15,352 bases of DNA. Source: Parvibaculum sp049671045. Lineage in GTDB: Bacteria > Pseudomonadota > Alphaproteobacteria > Parvibaculales > Parvibaculaceae. Each line of letters begins with the position of its first letter. Position 1 is the first letter of the stretch. The stretch spans positions 1 to 15,352 of the forward strand of contig NZ_JBATUH010000077.1 of NCBI RefSeq assembly GCF_049671045.1, read 5' to 3'. The notes beneath the pieces were generated by a model. The model did no database searches. It was not told the origin of the DNA and saw nothing but the letters and a program-made list of their open reading frames with translations. Of this stretch, positions 1 through 7,043 are shown piece by piece. The translations under genes and the position numbers were made by a program.

Positions 1-87
1 TTCGGCGGCAAGGGGCGCTCCCCACTTGTGATGGGCGGGGCCGATCCCCAATTTGCCGTAATGGCACTGGAGGAGGCTCCCGCATGA
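1..87 (+). CDS. C-terminal end of an unidentified protein (partial)
   Basis: Frame 1 is open from the first base to a TGA at 85-87, giving 28 residues that end in ALEEAPA. The TGA overlaps the ATG of the next gene as ATGA (84-87), the usual sign of translational coupling in a bacterial operon. GC at third codon positions is moderately high (19 of 28 by hand count), which fits coding but is weaker than in the neighbours. The residues (GRSPLVMGGADPQF and so on) do not match a family I can name, so no function is offered. The alternative is that this is simply non-coding upstream sequence that happens to be open; 28 codons is short enough for that. Confidence 0.5.
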   Translation, partial: FGGKGRSPLVMGGADPQFAVMALEEAPA

Positions 88-680
88 CAGCCGTCGAGTT
101 CTGGTACGAATTTGCAAGCACCTATTCCTATCCGGCGGCGATGCGCGCGGAACGCCTCGCGGCGGCTGCCGGCGTCGAGCTGCGCTGGCGGCCATTCCTG
201 CTCGGGCCGATCTTCGCCGCTCAGGGGTGGAACGACAGCCCTTTCAATATTTATCCAGCCAAGGGCCGTTATATGTGGCGCGATCTCGCCCGCATCTGCG
301 CGGCCGAGGGGCTGGCGCTCAGCGAGCCGGTGCGCTTCCCGCAGAACGGCCTCAGGGCGGCGCGGATCGCGCTTCTCGGCGCGGGGGAGGGCTGGGCTCC
401 CGGCTTCACGCGCGCCGTCTATACGGCCAATTTCGCCGGGCGGAAGGACATTTCCGACGAAGCGGTCCTCACCGGAATACTGGACGCGCTCGGCCTCGAC
501 GCGGCCTCGATCATGGAGTGCGCAGCGTCGGATGAAAACAAGGCGCGGCTCAAGGCGCAAACGCAAGAGGCCATCGTGAAGGGGATTTTCGGCGCGCCGA
601 GCTTTGTCGTCGGCGACGAGATTTTCTGGGGCAATGACCGGCTCGAAGCGGCGCTTCAATGGGCGCGGTCGCGGGCGTGA
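84..680 (+). CDS. DsbA-family / 2-hydroxychromene-2-carboxylate isomerase-like protein (kappa-GST fold)
   Basis: This 198-residue protein has the architecture of the thioredoxin-fold DsbA/kappa-GST family: a short N-terminal beta strand (VEFWYEF), an active-site loop, a helical insertion (about residues 40-150), then the cis-proline region GIFGAPSFVVGD (about 166-177) and FWGNDRL near the end. Family members are glutathione-dependent isomerases of naphthalene catabolism or cytoplasmic oxidoreductases. Here the DsbA CxxC is absent and the active-site loop reads FASTYSY (residues 10-16), so Ser12 sits where the catalytic Ser of isomerases is found. The usual following Pro is Thr. The start is supported by a GGAGGAGG at about 67-74. 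It overlaps the preceding gene by ATGA. The substrate is unknown; no naphthalene-pathway genes are nearby, so a specific isomerase role is only a family guess. Confidence 0.85.
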   Translation: MTAVEFWYEFASTYSYPAAMRAERLAAAAGVELRWRPFLLGPIFAAQGWNDSPFNIYPAKGRYMWRDLARICAAEGLALSEPVRFPQNGLRAARIALLGAGEGWAPGFTRAVYTANFAGRKDISDEAVLTGILDALGLDAASIMECAASDENKARLKAQTQEAIVKGIFGAPSFVVGDEIFWGNDRLEAALQWARSRA

Positions 681-796
681 GTTTCCGGAATCGCGGTGCG
701 GTTTTTTCGTGTAGCCACGCTTGCGCCTCTTGCGCGATGCAGGATGGACGACGATCTCCTTGGTTCCGCATCTTGCGCCAGTGATGGGAGAGGCCC

Positions 797-1432
797 ATGA
801 GCACCATCGTCTTTCATTCACAGCCCATGAGCGTCTATCTCTGGACGGCAAGCCTCGTTGCGGCGGAAAAGGGCGTCCCATGGTCGGTCAATGTGCTCGA
901 GCCGGGCTCCGACACGCACAAAAAGCTCCATCCCTTCGCGCGCTCGCCCGTGCTTCAGCATGGCGCGATCTTTCTCTATGAGACGCTCGCGATCGCGCAT
1001 TACATCGACGAGGCTTTCGAGGGGCCGGCGCTGCAACCGGCAGACGGGCTTGAGCGCGCCGAGATGCTGCGCTGGGTGAGCCTCGTCAACGCGCATATGT
1101 TTCCGACGATGACGAACGGGCTCGCCAAGCAGCGTCTCCTCGTGCCGATGCGGGGCGGAAGGCCCGACGAGGCGCTCATCGCGCGGGCCGCGACCGAATT
1201 CGTGCATCAGCTCGCGCTTATCGAGAAGGATCTCCGGCATCACGAATTTCTCGCAAGCGACGAGATCTCGCTGGCTGACTGCTTTCTCTTTCCGCATCTC
1301 CATTTCGCCAGCATGACGGCCGAGGGCGACGGGGCGCTGAAATGCGCGCCCCTGTCCTCGCGCTGGCTCGAGCGCATCCGCGGGCGGCCGAGTTTCGCGG
1401 CGACGGATCAGTTGCGGGACCTGGCGGCCTAG
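797..1432 (+). CDS. Glutathione S-transferase family protein
   Basis: This 211-residue cytosolic protein has a typical two-domain GST plan. The N-terminal thioredoxin-like domain (residues 1-75) contains the cis-Pro segment SPVLQHG and the glutathione gamma-glutamyl-binding motif LYETLAIAHYID (Glu-Thr in place of the common Glu-Ser). The C-terminal all-helical domain (about 85-205) includes the conserved SLADCFLFPHL helix with its N-capping Asp. GSTs conjugate or transfer glutathione to electrophiles; the substrate cannot be read from the sequence. The ATG is preceded by GGGAGAGG (787-793). A second glutathione-fold protein lies 116 bp upstream in the same direction, so the two may share a detoxification role. 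The stop TAG lies inside a CTAG shared with the convergent rlmN stop. Confidence 0.9.
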   Translation: MSTIVFHSQPMSVYLWTASLVAAEKGVPWSVNVLEPGSDTHKKLHPFARSPVLQHGAIFLYETLAIAHYIDEAFEGPALQPADGLERAEMLRWVSLVNAHMFPTMTNGLAKQRLLVPMRGGRPDEALIARAATEFVHQLALIEKDLRHHEFLASDEISLADCFLFPHLHFASMTAEGDGALKCAPLSSRWLERIRGRPSFAATDQLRDLAA

Positions 1433-2682
1433 ATTTCCGAGGTGGAGGTGTCCGGCGCGGTTTGCGTGGTCTTGAAGCGCTCGCTCGCCCGCGCCTTCAC
1501 GGTTTCGCTCTTCAGCTGGCCGCAGGCCGCCATGATGTCGCGGCCGCGCGGCGTGCGCACGGGGCTCGCATAGCCCGCGCGGTTCACGACATCGGCGAAT
1601 TTTTCGATCGTCGCCCAGTCGGAGCATTCATAGGGGCTGCCCGGCCAGGGGTTGAAGGGAATGAGGTTGATCTTGGCGGGAATGCCCTTCAGCAGGCGGA
1701 CGAGTTCCCGCGCGTCGGCGAGACTGTCATTGACGCCCTTGAGCATCACATATTCGAAGGTGATGCGCCGCGCGTTGGAAACGCCGGGATAGTTCCGGCA
1801 GGCATCCAGAAGCTCCGCAATCGGATATTTCTTGTTGAGCGGCACGAGCCGGTCGCGCGTCTCGTCATTGACCGCATGGAGCGAGACGGCCAGCATGCAG
1901 CCGATTTCGCTGCCCGCCCGCTCGATCATCGGCACGACGCCCGATGTGGAGAGCGTGATGCGGCGCTTGGAGAGCGACAGCCCCTCGCCATCCGAGACGA
2001 TGTCGAGCGCGTCGCGCACATTCTCGAAATTGTAGAGCGGCTCGCCCATACCCATCATGACGATGTTGGTGACGAGGCGGTCGTTCGAGTTCCGGCCCGA
2101 ATCCGGCCATTCGCCGAGCGCGTCGCGGGCGACGAGAAGCTGGCCGACGATTTCGCCGGCGGTGAGGTTGCGCACGAGCTTCTGCGTGCCCGTATGGCAG
2201 AAGGTGCAGGTGAGCGTGCAGCCGACCTGGCTCGAGATGCAGAGCGTTCCGCGCCCCTCCTCGGGGATGTAGACGGCCTCGATCTCGGGGCCCGGCATGC
2301 CCGGCTTGTCGGGCGCGAGCCGGAGGAGCCATTTGCGCGTGCCGTCGACCGATTTCTGCTCGACCACCATTTCGGGCCGGGCGACGACGAAGGCTTCGTC
2401 GAGCTTCGCCCTCAGCTCCCTGGAAAGCGTCGTCATGTCGGCGAAATCGGTAAGGCCGCGATGATAGATCGCGTTCCAGAGCTGGCCGACACGCATCCTG
2501 ATCTGGTTGCGCGGCAGTCCCAGGGACTGAAGCGCCTCGCCAAGCGCCTCGCGGCTCAGGCCGACAAGGTTCGGCTTCCCGGCGGGCGCAGCCGGGGCCG
2601 GATGGGGCGCAAGCGCGGGCAGCGGCCCGGATTGCCGGGCGCTCGCGCGCTTCTCGTGGCTGATGTCGAGGCTCGTCGCCAT
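1429..2682 (-). CDS. rlmN: 23S rRNA (adenine-2503-C2)-methyltransferase RlmN (radical SAM)
   Basis: RlmN methylates C2 of A2503 in 23S rRNA (and A37 of some tRNAs) by radical-SAM chemistry. With the ATG at 2682 the protein is 417 residues. The 4Fe-4S motif CxxxCxxC is Cys155, Cys159 and Cys162 (GCTLTCTFC). The SAM-binding region includes GMGEPL (about 211-216), and the methyl-carrying second cysteine is Cys387 in MAACGQL. There is a short extra segment (about 189-203) before NIVMMGMGEPL, which I recall from alphaproteobacterial members. The start at 2682 is preferred because AGGA lies 8-11 bases upstream and MATSLD is a natural N terminus; an in-frame ATG at 2715 and TTG at 2745 are possible alternatives. 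The residue 15-35 region is a low-complexity Ala/Pro stretch. Stop overlaps that of the convergent GST gene. Confidence 0.96.
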   Translation of the reverse strand: MATSLDISHEKRASARQSGPLPALAPHPAPAAPAGKPNLVGLSREALGEALQSLGLPRNQIRMRVGQLWNAIYHRGLTDFADMTTLSRELRAKLDEAFVVARPEMVVEQKSVDGTRKWLLRLAPDKPGMPGPEIEAVYIPEEGRGTLCISSQVGCTLTCTFCHTGTQKLVRNLTAGEIVGQLLVARDALGEWPDSGRNSNDRLVTNIVMMGMGEPLYNFENVRDALDIVSDGEGLSLSKRRITLSTSGVVPMIERAGSEIGCMLAVSLHAVNDETRDRLVPLNKKYPIAELLDACRNYPGVSNARRITFEYVMLKGVNDSLADARELVRLLKGIPAKINLIPFNPWPGSPYECSDWATIEKFADVVNRAGYASPVRTPRGRDIMAACGQLKSETVKARASERFKTTQTAPDTSTSEI

Positions 2683-2788
2683 GTGCTCGTCCTGCGGCCC
2701 CGCCGGATCAGGCATGGGGCCCGTTTCGCCGGGGTCATAGCACAAACGGGCGGGCGGACGCCAATCCCGCGGGCAGGACCCGGTTATC

Positions 2789-2810
2789 GGCGCCCTGTCA
2801 GGGGCCTTTT
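2789..2810. other. Small hairpin between ialB-like gene and rlmN
   Basis: On the plus strand GGC (2789-2791) pairs with GCC (2804-2806) and CCCT (2793-2796) with AGGG (2800-2803), leaving one bulged G and a three-base loop, followed by TTTT (2807-2810). Both flanking genes run on the minus strand. In that direction the hairpin has no T-tract after it, so it is at best a weak terminator or attenuator between the two genes. It could be chance in GC-rich sequence. Confidence 0.25.
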
Positions 2811-2814
2811 CGCG

Positions 2815-3357
2815 TCACTTGCAGGCGGTGTCGATCTTGGAAAGGGCCATGCTCGAGCCCTTCAGCGAGTAAGTGTCCGTGGTGGTGGTCTTTTTCGCCG
2901 AGGTGCCCTTGATGACCATGGAGGCGCCGGCGCGGATCGCCTTCACCATGCGGCCCTCGTCGTCGGTCTTGTCGAGCCAGGCCCAATACTGGTGCTCGCC
3001 GCCCTCCGGCACGCCGGTGAACATCTGGAACTTGTCCTTGCCGATGGTGGCGAAGGGCTTGGACGTGGCGCTGAAGGGATAGCCCGCGCGCATGCTGATT
3101 TCGTTGCGGATGTTGCGGCCGGGGCGATGGGTGATCATGAAATAGACATCGCCGCGCTTTGCCCCCTTGGGGTCCTGCGTCTTCGGCTCGCCGAGCACAT
3201 AGCAGATCCGGTCGTTGCCGCTGCCATAGCTGTAGGCGGTCCAGTCATCGAACTTGCCGAGAAGCTTCGGGGCATCGGCCGCGCCGGCGGCAACGGTGAA
3301 GCCGAGAGTGGCGGTTGCGAGGGCCGCAGCGGCAAATAGGCGCGTGCTTGTCAGCAT
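2815..3357 (-). CDS. Invasion-associated locus B (IalB) family exported protein
   Basis: This 180-residue protein begins with a clear Sec signal peptide (positively charged start, then LFAAAALATATLGFTVAAG) with a likely signal-peptidase I site near AGA-AD at residues 26-28, so the mature protein is periplasmic. The rest fits the IalB family (named for the Bartonella invasion-associated locus B): a short beta-rich domain with the WTAYSY and RICYVLG segments near the start and VYFMITHRP in the middle, ending in a Cys-Lys. In most alphaproteobacteria the family is a general periplasmic protein of unknown function, so the name should not be read as virulence. The ATG at 3357 has only a distant AAGGA (about 15 bases upstream). 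It is followed by rlmN 132 bp downstream in the same direction. Confidence 0.85.
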   Translation of the reverse strand: MLTSTRLFAAAALATATLGFTVAAGAADAPKLLGKFDDWTAYSYGSGNDRICYVLGEPKTQDPKGAKRGDVYFMITHRPGRNIRNEISMRAGYPFSATSKPFATIGKDKFQMFTGVPEGGEHQYWAWLDKTDDEGRMVKAIRAGASMVIKGTSAKKTTTTDTYSLKGSSMALSKIDTACK

Positions 3358-3555
3358 TTATCGAGACTCATTCCTTGCCGATGGAAAGACGGCATGACCA
3401 TACCGGGGGTGGAGGGCAATTTCCAGACTGGAGGGCGGGCCCGTTTGCGGGAAACGGCGCTTGAGAGGGGGAATGGTGACCTGCAAATCTGGCGACTTTG
3501 CGGCGCGCTGTGGTAAGTCAGAGGCAGCGATATTCACTAAAGACAGGGGAAGCCC
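3358..3555. promoter_or_regulatory. Divergent intergenic region between ialB-like and quinone oxidoreductase genes
   Basis: These 198 bases separate two divergently transcribed genes and must hold both promoters. Visible structure includes an 8-bp direct repeat TGGAGGGC at 3410-3417 and 3429-3436 (19 bp apart) and an inverted repeat CCGTTT (3441-3446) / AAACGG (3452-3457) with a 5-base loop. I could not find a convincing -35/-10 pair, and no regulator can be named. Function as a promoter region is inferred from gene orientation. Confidence 0.4.
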
Positions 3556-4554
3556 ATGAAAGCCATCTTGTGCAAGGAATACGGTCCGCCGGAGAAGCTC
3601 GTCATCGAGGAGGTTCCCTCGCCGGAGCCCAAGAAGGGCCAGGTCGTGCTGGGGGTCCAGGCGGCGGCGGTCAACTTCCCCGACGTGCTCATCATCGAGA
3701 ACAAGTACCAGTTCAAGCCGCCGCTCCCCTTCTCGCCGGGCGGCGAGGTTGCCGGCGTCGTCAAGAAGGTCGGTGAAGGCGTGACCCGGCTCAAGGTCGG
3801 CGACCGCGTCATCGGCTCGTGCGGCTGGGGCGGCTTTGCCGAAGAGCTTGCCATCGACGAGGCGCGGACGACGCCCATTCCGGCCGAGATGGATTTCGTG
3901 ACGGCCTCGGCCTTCCTCATGACCTATGGCACGTCGCATCACGCGCTCAAGGACCGGGCGCATCTGAAGCCCGGCGAGAACCTGCTGGTGCTGGGCGCGG
4001 CCGGCGGCGTCGGCCTTGCCGCCGTCGAACTCGGCAAGGCGATGGGCGCGCGGGTGATCGCGGCCGCCTCGTCCGAGGACAAGCTCGCCGTCTGCCGCGA
4101 GCATGGCGCCGACGAGACGATCCTTTATCCGACCGGCGCGCTCGACAAGGACCAGCAGCGCGAGCTTTCCGACAAGATCAAGGAACTCACGGGCGGTCAG
4201 GGCGCCGATGTCGTCTACGATCCCGTCGGCGGCGACTATTCGGAGCCGGCGCTCCGGGCGACGAACTGGGAAGGGCGCTTCCTCGTGGTCGGTTTCGCCT
4301 CGGGGCCCATTCCGAAGATTCCGCTCAATCTCGCGCTCCTCAAGGGCTGCCAGATCGTCGGCGTCTTCTGGGGTGCCTTCACTGGCCGCGAGCCGCAGCG
4401 CCATCAGGAGAACCTGAAGGAGCTGATGACATGGTTCAAGGAGGGCAAGCTGCGCCCGCATGTCTCGCGCACCTACAAGTTCACCGAGGTGGCCGAGGCG
4501 CTGAACGACATGGCGGCGCGCAAGGTCAAGGGCAAGATCGTGCTGGTGCCCTGA
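3556..4554 (+). CDS. NADPH:quinone oxidoreductase family protein (zinc-independent MDR)
   Basis: This 332-residue member of the medium-chain dehydrogenase/reductase superfamily has the expected order: GroES-like N-terminal domain with the AAVNFPDVLI signature (36-46) and PFSPGGEVAGVV (58-69), then a Rossmann domain with the nucleotide-binding GAAGGVG (147-153). The cysteines and histidines that bind catalytic zinc in alcohol dehydrogenases are absent, as expected for quinone oxidoreductases and related enoyl reductases. It would reduce quinones or activated C=C bonds with NADPH in the cytoplasm; the actual substrate is unknown. AGGGGA precedes the ATG. It is the first gene of a co-directional set, with the SGNH-fold gene starting 42 bp after its stop, so co-transcription is plausible. 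Confidence 0.92.
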   Translation: MKAILCKEYGPPEKLVIEEVPSPEPKKGQVVLGVQAAAVNFPDVLIIENKYQFKPPLPFSPGGEVAGVVKKVGEGVTRLKVGDRVIGSCGWGGFAEELAIDEARTTPIPAEMDFVTASAFLMTYGTSHHALKDRAHLKPGENLLVLGAAGGVGLAAVELGKAMGARVIAAASSEDKLAVCREHGADETILYPTGALDKDQQRELSDKIKELTGGQGADVVYDPVGGDYSEPALRATNWEGRFLVVGFASGPIPKIPLNLALLKGCQIVGVFWGAFTGREPQRHQENLKELMTWFKEGKLRPHVSRTYKFTEVAEALNDMAARKVKGKIVLVP

Positions 4555-4596
4555 TCGGGGAAGCCTGACGCAAAGGCGAGGGGGAGGCGGCGGCCC

Positions 4597-5328
4597 ATGG
4601 GGCGAACGCTTGTGATGATCGGCGCGGCGGCGGGCTTCGTCGTCGTCGCCTTCTTCGGTTTCCTCGTCTATGTGCTGCTGGCCTCGGGCCAGCCTTCCTA
4701 TTGGGAGGGAGACATTGCGGCCTTCGAGCGCCGCGATGTCTCGAATCCGCCGCCGGCTGATGCGGTGCTCTTCGTCGGCGCGGACGATGTCAGGCTCTGG
4801 GAAACGCTTGCCGCCGACATGGCGCCGATCCCCGTCATCCAGCGGGGCTTCGGCGGCGCGCAGATCTCGCATGTCACGCATTACGCGGCGCGCATCATCG
4901 TCCCCTACCGCCCGCGCGCCATCGTGCTCATCGCGGGCGAGGCCGACATGTCGGATGTGCGCGGCAGAAGGCCGGAAGACGTTCTCGGCGACTTCAAGGC
5001 TTTCGTCGATGCGCTTCGCGCGCAGGGCGTCGGGGCTCCGGTCTATTTCGTCTCGATCCGCCCCTCGCCCATGCGCCTTTCGCGCTGGTACGGGGCAAGG
5101 CGCGCCAACGAACTCATCGAGGAATATGTCAGGACCCGGACGGACCTCCACTATATCGACGTGGCCTCGCAGATGTTCGATGCGAGGGACAATATCCGCA
5201 GGGAGCTTTTCCGCTGGGACGGGCTGTCGCTCAATGCGAGCGGATATGCTCTTCTCACGGAGAAAATCAGGGCCGCTATTCTCGCCGCCAGGCAAGGCGC
5301 GGGCGAAGCGGCTCCTGCCATCCAATAA
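4597..5328 (+). CDS. Membrane-anchored SGNH/GDSL-fold protein lacking the catalytic residues (probable pseudoenzyme)
   Basis: This 243-residue protein has one hydrophobic segment at the N terminus (residues 5-29), likely a membrane anchor with the domain outside the cytoplasm. Residues 55-230 follow the SGNH hydrolase plan of a family I recall as having FVGSSSIRLW, RGFGGSQ, AGDNDI and DGLHLN. Here block I reads FVGADDVRLW (59-68), so the nucleophile Ser is Asp63. Block II RGFGGAQ (83-89) is kept. Block III reads AGEADM, so the oxyanion Asn is Ala116. Block V reads DGLSLN, so the catalytic His is Ser211 while Asp208 remains. Hydrolase activity by the normal mechanism is therefore unlikely; a binding or structural role is inferred. 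The frame is intact with no internal stop, and GGGGGAGG precedes the ATG. Its neighbours on both sides are co-directional, 42-43 bp away. Confidence 0.85.
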   Translation: MGRTLVMIGAAAGFVVVAFFGFLVYVLLASGQPSYWEGDIAAFERRDVSNPPPADAVLFVGADDVRLWETLAADMAPIPVIQRGFGGAQISHVTHYAARIIVPYRPRAIVLIAGEADMSDVRGRRPEDVLGDFKAFVDALRAQGVGAPVYFVSIRPSPMRLSRWYGARRANELIEEYVRTRTDLHYIDVASQMFDARDNIRRELFRWDGLSLNASGYALLTEKIRAAILAARQGAGEAAPAIQ

Positions 5329-5371
5329 CGGCGCCTCGGAGCGCATGACATAAACAACAGGGAGAGAAGGC

Positions 5372-6601
5372 ATGCCGGCAGAGCAGGTCAGCCGCGAAAC
5401 GAAAGCGGGCCGGATCGAGGGCGAATACGATCCGAAATTCAGGGAGGTCTATGAGGCCTTCGTCGAGAATTTCGAGACGCGGGACGAGGTCGGCGCCAAT
5501 GTGTCGATCACACTCGAAGGCCGCACGGTCGTCGATCTGTGGGGCGGGCGCAAGGCGCGCGAGGGCGAGCCCTGGACGCGCGATACGGTTTCCATCGTCT
5601 TTTCCTGCACCAAGGGAGCCGCGGCCATCTGCGCCCACATGCTCGCCGATCGCGGGCTTCTCGATCTCGATGCGCCGGTGGCGAAGTACTGGCCGGAATT
5701 CGCGCAGAACGGCAAGGAGGAGGCGACCGTCTCCATGCTGCTCGACCATTCGGTCGGCGTGCCGCATCTGCGCGAGACGCTGAAGGACGGCGCCTATTAC
5801 GATTATGACCACATGGTCGATCTCATCGCGCGGGAAAAGGCCTTCTGGGAGCCCGGCACGCGCAATGGCTATCACGGCGTGACTTTCGCCTGGACGGTGG
5901 GCGAGATCGTGCATCGCGCGGGCGGGAAGCGCCTCGGCGCCTTCTTCCGCGACGAGGTGGCGGGCCCGCTCGGCCTCGATTTCTGGATCGGCCTGCCGGA
6001 AGAGATCGAGCCGCGCGTCGCGCCGATGATCTATGCCGTTCCCGATCCGTCCGCGCCGCCGTCGAAATTCACGCAGGCCGTGATGAGCGATCCGAAATCG
6101 ATCGCGGCCCTTTTCCTCCTGAACAATGGCGGCGCCAATTTCAATTCGCGCGAGTGCCATGCGGCCGAGATCGGCTCTGCCAACGGCATTTCCAACGGCC
6201 GGGGGCTTGCCGGGCTCTACGCGCCGCTCGCCAATGGCGGCGGCAAGCTCGTCTCCGCCGAAACACTCGCCCGCATGGGCCGCGTCGCCATGGCCACGCA
6301 TGAGGATGCGACGCTTCTCATCCCCACGCGCTTCGCGCTCGGCTTCATGAAGTCGATGGACAATCGCAAGGTGCCGAACGCGCCGAGCTCGAGCGTCATC
6401 CTGTCGGATGCCGCATTCGGCCATGTCGGCATGGGCGGCTCGATCGGCTTTGCCGATCCGGAAGCGCGCATGAGCTTCGGCTACAACATGAACCGCATGG
6501 GCATGGGCATCCTGCTCAACGAGCGCGGTCAGGCGCTCGTCGATGCCGCCTATCGCTCGCTCGGCTACCGCTCCAATGCGAGCGGCGCCTGGACCGTTTG
6601 A
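5372..6601 (+). CDS. Serine hydrolase, class C beta-lactamase/family VIII esterase type
   Basis: This 409-residue protein belongs to the beta-lactamase (PF00144-type) serine hydrolases, which include EstB-like family VIII esterases. The nucleophile and general-base motif SxxK is Ser78-Cys-Thr-Lys81. The second motif appears as Tyr167-His-Gly in NGYHGVTFAW, close to the Y-H-A typical of this esterase branch. The third element is GHVGMGGS (350-357), in place of KTG. It has the family's LLDHSVGVPHL segment. No signal peptide is seen, so it is probably cytoplasmic and more likely an esterase than a drug-resistance lactamase. GGGAGAGAAGG (5361-5371 area) supports the start. It is the third gene of the co-directional set starting at 3556. 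Downstream it converges on the DUF1348 gene with a 22-bp gap holding no evident terminator. Confidence 0.9.
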   Translation: MPAEQVSRETKAGRIEGEYDPKFREVYEAFVENFETRDEVGANVSITLEGRTVVDLWGGRKAREGEPWTRDTVSIVFSCTKGAAAICAHMLADRGLLDLDAPVAKYWPEFAQNGKEEATVSMLLDHSVGVPHLRETLKDGAYYDYDHMVDLIAREKAFWEPGTRNGYHGVTFAWTVGEIVHRAGGKRLGAFFRDEVAGPLGLDFWIGLPEEIEPRVAPMIYAVPDPSAPPSKFTQAVMSDPKSIAALFLLNNGGANFNSRECHAAEIGSANGISNGRGLAGLYAPLANGGGKLVSAETLARMGRVAMATHEDATLLIPTRFALGFMKSMDNRKVPNAPSSSVILSDAAFGHVGMGGSIGFADPEARMSFGYNMNRMGMGILLNERGQALVDAAYRSLGYRSNASGAWTV

Positions 6602-6623
6602 GCGAACGGATGGAGAGCGCGGA

Positions 6624-7043
6624 TCAGGACCTGAATCTGCGCTCTTCCTCCCGGATGGGAATATCGTTGATGCTGGCCTCGCGGCGGCCCATCAGGCCGT
6701 CCGGATTGAACTCCCAGTTCTCGTTGCCATGCGAGCGGTACCACTGGCCGCTGTCGTCGTGCCACTCATATTCGAAGCGGACGGAAATGCGGTTGCCGTC
6801 GAAGGCCCAGAGTTCCTTCTTCAGCCTGTAGCCGAGTTCCTTCGCCCATTTGCGGCGGAGGAACGCCTTGATCTCGTCGCGGCCTTTCACGAATTCGCTG
6901 CGGTTGCGCCATTGGGAATCGACCGCATAGCCGAGCGCCACGCGGTCGGGATCGCGTGAGTTCCACGCATCCTCGGCCGCCTGGACCTTGGCTGCTGCCG
7001 TTTCGCGCGTGAAGGGCGGTTTGATGGGTGTCGGTGTCGTCAT
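6624..7043 (-). CDS. DUF1348 / nuclear transport factor 2-like family protein
   Basis: This 139-residue protein matches the DUF1348 branch of the NTF2-like (SnoaL-type) cone fold: an N-terminal helix around AEDAWNSRDPDRVALGY, then WRNRSEFVKGRDEI and KELGYRLKKELWAF, and the conserved tail GLMGRREASINDIPI. The role of this family is not established; NTF2-like folds bind or turn over small hydrophobic molecules. The ATG at 7043-7041 is chosen over longer in-frame options because it has a strong AAAGGAG just upstream. It also overlaps the stop of the preceding PPOX-fold gene by ATGA (7040-7043), so the pair is almost certainly one operon with coupled translation. Confidence 0.88.
   Translation of the reverse strand: MTTPTPIKPPFTRETAAAKVQAAEDAWNSRDPDRVALGYAVDSQWRNRSEFVKGRDEIKAFLRRKWAKELGYRLKKELWAFDGNRISVRFEYEWHDDSGQWYRSHGNENWEFNPDGLMGRREASINDIPIREEERRFRS

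Noticed and set aside
702..707. Six-T run after the isomerase gene as a terminator
   Set aside because: No stable stem precedes it; only 3-bp pairing could be found.
1342..3339. Long plus-strand open frame (665 codons) over rlmN and the IalB gene
   Set aside because: It is antisense to two well-supported genes, has an Arg/His/Ala-rich composition with no recognisable domain, and such open frames are common opposite GC-rich genes.
2815..3357. IalB protein as evidence of a virulence locus
   Set aside because: The family is widespread in non-pathogenic alphaproteobacteria, and no other virulence gene is nearby.
3358..5373. Long minus-strand open frame (671 codons) opposite the quinone oxidoreductase and SGNH genes
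   Set aside because: Its composition (many Arg, Asp, His) is that of an antisense shadow; the plus-strand genes have clear domains and ribosome sites.
5276..6424. Minus-strand open frame (382 codons) opposite the serine hydrolase
   Set aside because: Antisense shadow of a gene with clear SxxK and family motifs; no domain recognised.
5372..6601. Antibiotic-resistance beta-lactamase
   Set aside because: No signal peptide, no KTG box, and the Y-H-G and GHVGMGGS motifs fit family VIII esterases better.
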